Shown here in pieces: positions 27,839-34,720 of a stretch of 34,720 nucleotides of DNA (position 1 is the stretch's first letter; every line of letters starts with the position of its first letter). A program made the position numbers and the translations under genes. Source of the stretch: Alphaproteobacteria bacterium (lineage in GTDB: Bacteria; Pseudomonadota; Alphaproteobacteria; Rhizobiales; Xanthobacteraceae). The notes under the pieces were generated by a model that searched no databases, was not told the DNA's origin, and saw only the letters and a program-made list of their open reading frames with translations. The stretch is taken from positions 1 to 34,720 of the forward strand of contig VAZM01000068.1 in assembly GCA_005883135.1 (NCBI GenBank). The letters are read 5' to 3'.

Positions 27839-29375
27839 TCACGCCGCGCGGCGAACCTCGTCGACGAGCGCGCGATAGGACAGCGCCTCGGCGAGATGCA
27901 CGCGCGACTTTGTCGGCGCCATCGAGATCGGCGAGCGTGCGCGCCACGCGCAGCACGCGATGATAGCCGCGCGCCGAGAGCCGCATGGCGTCGGCGGCGT
28001 CGCGCAAGAGTGCAAGTCCGTTTGCATCCGGCCGCGACACCTCTTCGAGCAACGGGCCGTGTGCGTGCGCGTTGGTGCGCAGCTGCGGCAGGCCCAGCGT
28101 TGCGAAGCGCTCGGCCTGCATCGCGCGGGCGCGCGCGACCCGCGTTGCCACTTCGCGGCTTCCTTCCGTCGGCGGCGGCAAGATCAGATCGGCGGCGGTC
28201 ACCGCCGGCACCTCGATGTGCAGGTCGATGCGGTCAATGAGCGGGCCTGACAGGCGCCCCTGGTAGTCGGCGGCGCAGCGCGCATTGGCGCCGCGCTTGC
28301 AGGCGAACCCCGGCTCGCTGGCGCGGCCGCAGCGGCACGGATTCATCGCACCGACCAGCATGAAACGTGCGGGATAGGTCACGCGATGGTTCGCCCGGGC
28401 AATCGCGACCTCGCCGATTTCCAGCGGTTGGCGCAGCGAGTCGAGCACCTGCGGTTGGAACTCGGGGAGCTCGTCGAGAAAGAGCACGCCGTGATGCGCG
28501 AGCGAGACTTCGCCGGGTCGCGCGCGCAGTCCGCCGCCGACCAGCGCCGGCATGCTGGCGGAATGATGCGGCGCGCGGAACGGCCGTCGATCGGTGAGCG
28601 CGCCGCCCTCAATCTCGCCGGCAACCGAGGCGATCATTGAGACTTCCAGGAGTTCCGCCGGCGTCAGCGGCGGCAGGATCGTTGGCAGTCGCGCGGCCAA
28701 CATCGACTTCCCGGCGCCTGGCGGCCCCACCATGAGCAGATTGTGGCCGCCGGCGGCGGCGACCTCGAGCGCGCGCTTGGCACTCTCCTGGCCCTTGATG
28801 TCCTTGAGGTCGACGAGCGCGTCGGATGCTTCACGCACCTTCGGCTGCGGGCGGGCGAGCACTTGCGTGCCGCGAAAATGGTTTGCGAGCTGGATCAGCG
28901 AGGCCGCGGCGACGATCTCCATTTCCGGGCTCGCCCAGGCGGCTTCGGCACCGCACGCGCCGGGGCAGATGAGTCCCTCGCCGCGCGCATTGGCGCCGAT
29001 CGCGGCAGGGAGCACGCCGGCCACGGCGGCGATCGAGCCGTCGAGGCCGAGTTCGCCCAGCACGGTAAAGCCGGACAGCGCGTCCGCCGGAATGGCGCCG
29101 ATCGCCGCCATCAGGCCAAGCGCAATCGGCAGGTCGTAGTGGCTGCCTTCCTTCGGCAGGTCGGCGGGAGCGAGGTTGACCGTGATGCGGCGCGCCGGCA
29201 GCGCCAAGCCGGAGGCGACCAGCGCCGCGCGCACCCGCTCGCGGGCCTCTGATACCGCCTTGTCGGGCAGTCCCACCACATTGAAGGCGGGAAGTCCCGG
29301 CGCGACCTGGACCTGGACATCGACGGCGCGAGCCTCGATGCCCTCGAACGCCACGGTAGCGACGCGCTGGACCAT
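27839..29375 (-). CDS. comM: ComM/YifB-type Mg-chelatase-like AAA ATPase, with a C-terminal frameshift
   Basis: ComM is a helicase-like AAA+ protein that promotes branch migration during uptake-linked recombination. From ATG 29375 the protein has an N-terminal Lon-like domain (VATVAFEGIEARAVDVQ at the start), Walker A GPPGAGKSMLAARLP, FRAPHHSASMPALVGGG, Walker B GVLFLDELPEF, a cysteine cluster MNPCRCGRASEPGFACKRG and the C-terminal helical domain. Near 27901-27906 the frame is lost: up to LADLDGADKV it follows one frame, and the expected end RVHLAEALSYRALVDEVRRA lies in another. Restoring two bases in the CG run gives 512 residues, the normal length, ending at 27839. As sequenced, the frame runs on to 27648 with an unlike tail, antisense to coaA. 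Confidence 0.85.
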
Positions 29376-29510
29376 GTTGCCCCTGCTCGCCCGCAAAAGT
29401 AGCGGAAAATCGCGCCAGCATCAAGAACAATCCGAGAACAAAGCCGCGAATGGGCCTGTGTTACAAGCTGTTCCGCGCGGATGTCAGGCCGCATGGATCG
29501 GAGGGGATGG

Positions 29511-30538
29511 ATGTTGAGGGCTTGGGTAAACTTGCGCGCTGGGATCGGCCTCCTCGCGCTCACGTGGGCAGCGGGGGCTTCGATCCCTGGTTCGTGGGGA
29601 CGAGCTCTGCGCAAGAGGCGAGCCCGGCGCAGCCCATCTGGACCGTTCCGGAAATCGGCGCGCTGCCGAGCAATACCTACGGCCGCCTCGTACGGCGCGG
29701 GCGCGACCTCATCACCGCCACCTACGCCTATATCGGGCCCGAGGTCGCCGATCGCGCGAAACGTTTTGCCGGCAATAATCTCGCCTGCAGCAATTGCCAC
29801 CTTCAGGCCGGAACGAAGAAGTTTGGCATCCCTCTGTTTGGGCTGTTCGGAGCGTTTCCACACTACAGCGCCCGTTCGGGGGCGCAGATCACCATCGAGG
29901 ACCGAATCAATTTCTGCATGACCCGGAGCATGAACGGGCGGCCGTTACCGGCGGGCGTGCCGGAGATGCAAGCGTTAGTGAGCTACATCAAATTTTTGTC
30001 GACGGGGGTTTCGCCGGGGCAACTGCTGCCCGGCATGGGCACCGGCAAAATGCCCGAGCTCGACCGGGCGGCTGATCCCGCTCGTGGCGAGACCGGCTAC
30101 GCCAATGCTTGCGTCGCGTGTCACGGTCCCGATGGCGCCGGCATACGCCGCAGCCTGCCGACGACCGATCTCGGCTACATGATGCCCCCGCTCTGGGGGA
30201 ACGACAGCTTTAACGACGGCGCCGGAATGGCGCGCCTGATTACGGCGGCCAATTTTCTCCACTTCAACATGCCGCATGGGGTGGATTACCTGAACCCGCA
30301 GCTTTCGCCGGAACAGGCCTGGGACATTGCGGCCTATGTCGTCTCCCGGCCGCGGCCGCATAAAGCCGGCCTCGAGAAGGACTTTCCCGACCTTCTGGAA
30401 AAGCCGGTCGATGCGCCCTACGGCCCTTATGCGGACGGCTTCAGCGAGCAGCAGCACAAGTATGGGCCATTCGCGCCGATTCGCGCCGCCATCGCAAAGC
30501 TCAAGGCGGAACAGAAGGGCACGCCTGCGCCGCGCTGA
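29511..30538 (+). CDS. Di-haem cytochrome c, TsdA (thiosulfate dehydrogenase)-like, with probable frameshift after the signal peptide
   Basis: This periplasmic c-type cytochrome has two haem sites: ACSNCHLQAG and ACVACHGPDG. The first domain has ITIEDRINFCMTRSMNG, the pattern of TsdA and SoxA-related proteins, in which the cysteine can serve as axial haem ligand; TsdA forms tetrathionate from thiosulfate. The mature part is in one frame (open from 29450), but a good signal peptide, MLRAWVNLRAGIGLLALTW, lies in another frame at ATG 29511 with GGAGG six bases before it. A one-base loss, for example in the five-G run 29573-29577, would join them to 342 residues. As sequenced, the ATG at 29507 or 29450 gives a protein without a signal peptide. 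It is divergent from comM and convergent with gshB. Thiosulfate as substrate is by similarity only. Confidence 0.8.
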
Positions 30539-30567
30539 CGCCGTCAGGCGCATGCCTTATGCAGTAT

Positions 30568-31512
30568 TTACCGCTGCCGCTTGGCCTCGATCTTATCCCA
30601 GATGAGTGCCGCTGCGTCCGGCCCGCCAAGATCCTTCACGGCGCGAATGCCCGTCGGCGAGGTGACGTTGATCTCGGTGAGATAGCCGCCGATCACGTCG
30701 ATGCCCACAAAGAGGAGCCCGCGCTCGCGCAAGGGCTTAGCGATGCGAGCACAGATCTCGCGGTCGCGCGCCGAGAGCTCTGTTTCCTTCGGAATGCCGC
30801 CGCGCACCATGTTGGACCGTAAATCATCCGGCGCGGGCACCCGGTTCACTGCCCCGGCGAACTCACCATCCACCAGGAGGATGCGCTTATCGCCATCTCT
30901 CACCGCGGGCAGGAACTTCTGCACCACCCATTGCTCGCGGAAAGTCACGGCAAAGAGGTCGTAGAGCGATGCAAAGTTGAGATCTTCCTTGGCCAACCGA
31001 AACACCGCCTCGCCGCCCTTGCCGTAGAGCGGTTTCATCACGATGTCGCCGTGCTCCTCGCGGAACGCCTTGATCTCCGCGAGGTCGCGGGTGATCAGCG
31101 TCGGAGGCATGAGATCGGGAAATTCCATCACAAACATTTTTTCCGGCGCATTGCGCACTGCCAGCGGATCGTTGACGACCAGCGTGCCGGGATGGATGCG
31201 CTCGAGCAGATGGGTCGTCGTGATGTAGGCGAGGTCGAAGGGCGGATCCTGGCGCAGCAAGACGACATCGAATTCAGTAAGCTCCGCGCGGCGGGGCTCG
31301 CCCAGCGTGAAATGATCGCCCTGCTGGTCGCGCACCTTCAGCGGCTGCACCGCCGCCATCACCCTTTCGCCCCGCAGCGCCAGCCGGTCCGGCGTGTAAT
31401 AGGCGATGGCATGCCCGCGTTGTTGCGCTTCGAGCAGCAGCGCAAAGGTCGAGTCCCCGCGGATATTGATCCGCTCGATGGGGTCCATCTGAACGGCAAC
31501 CTTGAGCGTCAT
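30568..31512 (-). CDS. gshB: Glutathione synthetase
   Basis: GshB joins glycine to gamma-glutamylcysteine with ATP, the final step of glutathione synthesis. The 314 residues are normal. Seen are the N-terminal [40 protein letters not shown] near residues 84-103, [20 protein letters not shown] near residues 114-133, and the ATP-grasp segments [17 protein letters not shown] and [38 protein letters not shown] holds the metal-binding residues and TSPTGIRAV the end of the active site. The start ATG 31512 lacks a strong Shine-Dalgarno sequence. yraN lies 47 bases upstream on the same strand, and rsmI-yraN-gshB are probably one operon. Confidence 0.97.
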   Translation of the reverse strand: MTLKVAVQMDPIERINIRGDSTFALLLEAQQRGHAIAYYTPDRLALRGERVMAAVQPLKVRDQQGDHFTLGEPRRAELTEFDVVLLRQDPPFDLAYITTTHLLERIHPGTLVVNDPLAVRNAPEKMFVMEFPDLMPPTLITRDLAEIKAFREEHGDIVMKPLYGKGGEAVFRLAKEDLNFASLYDLFAVTFREQWVVQKFLPAVRDGDKRILLVDGEFAGAVNRVPAPDDLRSNMVRGGIPKETELSARDREICARIAKPLRERGLLFVGIDVIGGYLTEINVTSPTGIRAVKDLGGPDAAALIWDKIEAKRQR

Positions 31513-31559
31513 CGTCGCACCGAAGATCTATGTTGGTAGCACGCGATCGCCCGATTGCA

Positions 31560-31964
31560 TCAGCCGGCGGCCTCGAACGCGGAGGTGATATGCCGTGGAA
31601 TCCGGCCCGGCGCCACCAGGATGGCGTCAAAGCGGATATCGCGGATACGGCTGTCTGCATAGCGGGCCAGCCATGCTTCGGCGGCGGCGGCGATGCGCAA
31701 GCGCTGCCGGTCGGTCACTGACCAGGCCGCATCATCGAATCTTTCGCGCGCCTTGACTTCGACAAACACCAAAAGGCTTCGGCGTCGGGCAATGATATCG
31801 ATTTCCCCGACCGGACTCTTCCAACGCCGAGCGAGAATGCGGAAGCCTTTTGCAACGAGAAACGCTGCCGCGCGGCTTTCGGCGGAAATGCCGGTTCGGA
31901 ATGCGATCTGACGCTCGGGACGCGAAGCTTGGATCGGACTTGCGCGCGGCCGCTCATCCGCCAT
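31560..31964 (-). CDS. yraN: YraN family (UPF0102) endonuclease-like protein
   Basis: This is a 134-residue protein of the UPF0102/YraN family, which has the fold of Holliday-junction resolvases and restriction-type nucleases but no settled function. The core is visible: [20 protein letters not shown] near residues 31-50, then [20 protein letters not shown] near residues 52-71 with the aspartate and the ExK pair of a PD-(D/E)xK site, and [18 protein letters not shown]. The N-terminal 25 residues are an extra tail. I chose the ATG at 31964; the open frame to 32066 lies within rsmI and is unlike the family. Its start overlaps the rsmI stop by 11 bases, and the pair rsmI-yraN is a widely conserved neighbourhood. 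Confidence 0.92.
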   Translation of the reverse strand: MADERPRASPIQASRPERQIAFRTGISAESRAAAFLVAKGFRILARRWKSPVGEIDIIARRRSLLVFVEVKARERFDDAAWSVTDRQRLRIAAAAEAWLARYADSRIRDIRFDAILVAPGRIPRHITSAFEAAG

Positions 31965-32898
31965 GGCCGCGCTCCTTATCGAGTGCGAGAGCACGTTGGT
32001 AGACTTCGCGGCGCGACGCCCCGGTGACGGCGGCGACCTCGGCGACCGCCTCCTTGAGCGAAACACGGCCCAGCGCTTGGCGGAGCAACGAGTCGAGATC
32101 GACCGCGGTCACCTCGGCTTGGGGCTCGGGCGATGCTACGACGATCACCATCTCGCCGCGTGGCTCGCTCGCTTGCGCCGCCTCCCGCGCAAGCGTCGTG
32201 AGATCGCCTCGCCGCACCTCTTCGTGCAGCTTGGTGAGCTCGCGGCAGAGCGCGGCCTCGCGCGCACCGAAGCCGGCGGCGAGGTCGGCGAGGGATCCCG
32301 CGATGCGTGCGCCGGTCTCGAACAGGATGAGCGTTGCCGGGATGCGCTTGAGCTCGGCGATGCGGGCGCGGCGTGCTGTTTCCTTTGCCGGCAAGAAACC
32401 TTCAAAGAAAAAACGGTCGCTGGGCAGCCCGCTCAGCGTGACTGCCGCGAGTACGGCGGAGGCGCCCGGCACCGCGGTCACGCTTGCTCCCGACGCCCGT
32501 GCTTCACGCACGAGCTTATAGCCAGGATCGGACACGAGCGGTGTCCCGGCGTCCGAGACGAGCGCGATGGCAGCGCCTTCGCCCAGGCGAGCGAGGAGCC
32601 TCGGGCGCGCCTGCGCGGCATTGTGCTCGTGATACGAGCTCAGCGGACTGGTGATGCCATAACGGTCGAGAAGCTTGCGGGTGACGCGGGTATCCTCGCA
32701 TGCGATCAGGTCGGCGGCGGCGAGAACCTCGAGCGCGCGCACGGTCACGTCGCGCAAATTGCCGATCGGAGTGGCGACGAGATAAAGCCCGGCGGGCAGC
32801 GGCGGCGCGGCGGTGGGGCGGCCGTTGAGAACGTAATGCGGGCCGGCGGGGTCGTTCACCGGGCGTGGGCCAGGGGCGGCGGGTGCGGTCGTCCTCAT
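31954..32898 (-). CDS. rsmI: 16S rRNA 2'-O-ribose C1402 methyltransferase (RsmI)
   Basis: RsmI methylates the ribose of a cytidine in the 16S rRNA decoding centre with SAM. The product of 314 residues from ATG 32898 has the tetrapyrrole-methylase fold: [20 protein letters not shown] near residues 37-56, [19 protein letters not shown] near residues 64-82, YHEHNA near residues 88-93, [18 protein letters not shown] near residues 113-130 and [13 protein letters not shown] near residues 140-152. [14 protein letters not shown] and GEMVIVV in the second half are also typical. A start at 32934 or 32976 is possible but the extra residues are unlike the family. It is divergent from the LppC-like lipoprotein gene, as in many proteobacteria. 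Confidence 0.95.
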   Translation of the reverse strand: MRTTAPAAPGPRPVNDPAGPHYVLNGRPTAAPPLPAGLYLVATPIGNLRDVTVRALEVLAAADLIACEDTRVTRKLLDRYGITSPLSSYHEHNAAQARPRLLARLGEGAAIALVSDAGTPLVSDPGYKLVREARASGASVTAVPGASAVLAAVTLSGLPSDRFFFEGFLPAKETARRARIAELKRIPATLILFETGARIAGSLADLAAGFGAREAALCRELTKLHEEVRRGDLTTLAREAAQASEPRGEMVIVVASPEPQAEVTAVDLDSLLRQALGRVSLKEAVAEVAAVTGASRREVYQRALALDKERGHGG

Positions 32899-33049
32899 CT
32901 CGGTTAGTTTAGCGGCGGCACCCCGCCGCGTCATGGTCGGCGTAAAAATCACTATCTTTTTCACTTGGTTAACCATTCACCGACAAAATGCCCGATTGCC
33001 GGCGTGGGCTGGCGTCGACAATGTCGGTCGTCGGCGAGGAGACCCTCCC

Positions 33050-34249
33050 ATGTTCGGAGGACTGCAGGCCTGGCGCTCGCGGCCTGCCCGCGCGTCTTTT
33101 GCGTGGCTTGCCGCGCTCACATCGATCGCCCTGCTGGCGGCCTGCTCGGGCAATCTTCCCGATTTGGCGTCCTCGCCGGGCGCGCCGCAGCAGCCCACGA
33201 CTCTTATCGGCGAAGGCAAGGTCAAGGCTGGTCTGATCCTGCCATTGTCCGCGAGCGGTAACGCCACGGTTGCCGCCCAATCCATGCGCAACGCGGCCGA
33301 GATGGCGCTTGCTGAGTTCAACAATCCCGATCTCCAGCTGCTGGTGAAGGACGACGCCGGCAGTGCCCCCGGCGCGCAGCAGGCGGCGCAAGCGGCCCTC
33401 GACGAGGGGGCGGAGATCATTCTGGGCCCGCTGTTTGCGCTGACCGTTAGTCCGGTCGGACGCGCCGCACGCGCCCGGGGGGTTCCGGTGATCGCATTCT
33501 CGACCGACACCAATGTCGCGGCCCGCGGCGTCTACCTGCTCAGCTTTCTGCCGGAGGCCGATGTCGACCGCATCATCGGCTATGCTGCGAGTCAGGGCCG
33601 TCGATCGTTTGCGGCGCTCGTTCCGGACAATGCCTATGGCAGCGTGGCGGAAGCGGCTTTCAAACAGGCGGTGGGACGCGCCGGCGGCCGTGTGATCGCG
33701 CTTGAACGTTATCCGCTCGATCGGACGCAGATGCAGACACCGGTGCGCAACGTCGCGCAGGCCGCGAGCCAGGCGGACGCCATTTTCGTGCCGGACGGAA
33801 CGGACGCGGTGCCCACGATCGTGCAGACGCTGACGGCGAACGGCATCGACACCAAACGCGTGCAGCTGCTCGGCACCGGTCTATGGGAGGACGCGCAAAT
33901 CTTCTCGAATCCCTTGCTCGACGGCGCCTGGTATGCAGGGCCGGATTCGACCGGCTTTCGCAACTTCTCCGCCCGCTACCGCAGCCGCTACGGAAAGGAT
34001 CCGGTGCGCACCGCCTCGTTGGCCTACGACGCGGTCGCGCTTGTTGCGGCGCTGGTCAAAACCCAAGGCAGGCAGCGCTTCTCCGATGATGTTCTGACCA
34101 ATTCCTCAGGGTTCACCGGCATCGACGGCCTTTTCCGCTTCCGCCCGGATGGGACGAACCAGCGCGGACTTGCGGTGCTGCGGGTGTCGCCAACGGGCGG
34201 ACAGATCATTAGCCCGCCGCCCAAGGGGTTCGGCGGCTCGGCGACCTAA
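33050..34249 (+). CDS. LppC/LpoA-like penicillin-binding protein activator lipoprotein
   Basis: The 399-residue protein is a lipoprotein with a periplasmic-binding-protein type I fold. Its signal ends in the lipobox LLAACSGN with the lipidated cysteine at residue 32. The following domain reads KVKAGLILPLSASGN near residues 56-70, a central GAEIILGPLFALTVSPVG near residues 119-136, AFSTDTNVA near residues 149-157 and DAIFVPDGTDAVPTIVQTL near residues 242-260. The ATG at 33050 has GGAGAC before it and begins the signal peptide; an earlier frame start at 32933 is not family-like. In enterobacteria the related LpoA activates PBP1a; for alphaproteobacterial forms the partner is unproved, and amino-acid binding is an alternative. 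It is divergent from rsmI, and its stop is 3 bases from the hemW stop. Confidence 0.9.
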   Translation: MFGGLQAWRSRPARASFAWLAALTSIALLAACSGNLPDLASSPGAPQQPTTLIGEGKVKAGLILPLSASGNATVAAQSMRNAAEMALAEFNNPDLQLLVKDDAGSAPGAQQAAQAALDEGAEIILGPLFALTVSPVGRAARARGVPVIAFSTDTNVAARGVYLLSFLPEADVDRIIGYAASQGRRSFAALVPDNAYGSVAEAAFKQAVGRAGGRVIALERYPLDRTQMQTPVRNVAQAASQADAIFVPDGTDAVPTIVQTLTANGIDTKRVQLLGTGLWEDAQIFSNPLLDGAWYAGPDSTGFRNFSARYRSRYGKDPVRTASLAYDAVALVAALVKTQGRQRFSDDVLTNSSGFTGIDGLFRFRPDGTNQRGLAVLRVSPTGGQIISPPPKGFGGSAT

Positions 34250-34252
34250 CGC

Positions 34253-34720
34253 TCACGCCGCGAGATCGGCGATCACCGCGTCGAGCAGGGGAAAGCCGGC
34301 GAGCGTCAGGCGCAGTCTATCGTCCGGCGTTCTCTCGAGCGCGCCTTGCTCGCGCAGGAGCGCGACGCGGCGTGGATCGAGCGGCCGGCCGGCGAGCCGC
34401 GCGTAACGCGCGGGATCGATGCCCTCGGCGAGGCGCAATCCCATCAGCAGAAACTCGTCCGCGATTTGCTCTTGGGTCAGCGCCTCGTCGCTGACAATCC
34501 CATGCCCGAGCGACTCCACCCGGCTCAGCCAGTCCTGTGGGCGCTTCTCGGTTGTGGTGGCGCGACGCTCCGCCGCAATATCGAGCCGGCCATGCGCACC
34601 AGGACCGATCCCGGCATATTCCTGCGCGCGCCAATAGACGAGATTGTGCCGGCACTCGCCTCCCGCCCGCGCATGGTTGGAAATTTCATAGGCGGGAAGG
34701 CCTGCGCTCGTGCAGACGCC
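34253..34720 (-). CDS. hemW: HemW-like radical SAM protein (C-terminal part, cut by window end)
   Basis: Only the last 155 codons are in the window; the 5' part with the radical-SAM cysteines lies beyond 34720. The frame is open from the edge, beginning GVCTSAGLPAYEISNHAR, then GGECRHNLVYWRAQEYAGIG and GPGAHGRLDIAAERRATTT, which is the signature of HemW/oxygen-independent coproporphyrinogen oxidase-like proteins. The remaining part QEQIADEFLLMGLRLAEGID and the end LLDAVIADLAA are the HemW C-terminal domain. Members of this group are now thought to be haem chaperones more often than oxidases; which applies here cannot be told. It is convergent with the LppC-like gene. Confidence 0.93.
   Translation of the reverse strand, partial: GVCTSAGLPAYEISNHARAGGECRHNLVYWRAQEYAGIGPGAHGRLDIAAERRATTTEKRPQDWLSRVESLGHGIVSDEALTQEQIADEFLLMGLRLAEGIDPARYARLAGRPLDPRRVALLREQGALERTPDDRLRLTLAGFPLLDAVIADLAA

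Noticed and set aside
30532-30551. Hairpin between the cytochrome and gshB stops as a bidirectional terminator
   Set aside because: GCGCTGAC and GTCAGGCGC pair only with a bulge and a tiny loop, and no T-run is present on either strand.

Overview
The window is GC-rich, gene-dense chromosomal DNA of an alphaproteobacterium, most likely a member of the Hyphomicrobiales close to Bradyrhizobium, Pseudolabrys or other Xanthobacteraceae/Nitrobacteraceae relatives. This rests on the class of genes (the giant 180-kDa-type NAD-glutamate dehydrogenase, a Bug-family receptor, a DUF1674 protein), on gene orders such as hisB-DUF2628-hisH-hisA-hisF...hisE-coaA and htpX-rsmB-heparinase-purH on one strand, and on intergenic palindromic repeats. 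No tRNA, rRNA, CRISPR array, insertion sequence or phage gene was seen.

Layout. Positions 1-4906 (+) hold a small uptake/catabolism group: TRAP transporter DctQ-DctM-DctP, an amidohydrolase_2 lactonase-like enzyme and a Bug/TctC solute receptor. A gene-free stretch (4907-5673) carries palindromic repeats. On the minus strand follow gamma-glutamyltransferase (5674-7410) and an AhpD-like peroxidase-related protein (7622-8296). The 1640-residue NAD-glutamate dehydrogenase (8482-13404, +) converges on purH and overlaps its 3' end. The minus-strand series htpX, rsmB, heparinase II/III-like gene, purH occupies 13376-19368. A tiny DUF1674 gene (+) precedes the minus-strand hslV-GNAT-hslU operon (19767-22101). 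The histidine block (22222-26863, +) contains hisB, a DUF2628 gene, hisH, hisA, hisF and hisE and runs into coaA; a minus-strand DsbA-family isomerase gene sits between hisF and hisE. After that come comM (-), a di-haem TsdA-like cytochrome c (+), gshB, yraN and rsmI (-), an LppC-like lipoprotein (+) and the 3' part of hemW (-), cut by the window end.

How the genes work together. hisB, hisH, hisA, hisF and hisE cover the middle of histidine biosynthesis. HslV and HslU form one ATP-dependent protease, and the acetyltransferase between them is translationally coupled to both. gshB makes glutathione, and ggt breaks down gamma-glutamyl compounds in the periplasm. The TRAP/Bug/amidohydrolase group looks like scavenging of an organic acid, with unknown substrate.

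Most notable. (1) A structured repeat of about 167 bp in three copies (2807-2975, 25617-25785, and inverted at 14975-15140), each made of two long hairpins with a conserved linker, mirrored A/T bulges and compensatory changes in the outer stems. One copy supplies the stop codons of both flanking convergent genes and one abuts the purH start codon. (2) A second, unrelated mirrored double-hairpin repeat at 5286-5466. (3) Three interrupted genes: an in-frame TGA in the heparinase-like gene, a probable 2-base loss near the end of comM, and a frameshift between signal peptide and mature part of the cytochrome. These could be real lesions or sequence errors. I found no clear new defence or mobile system.
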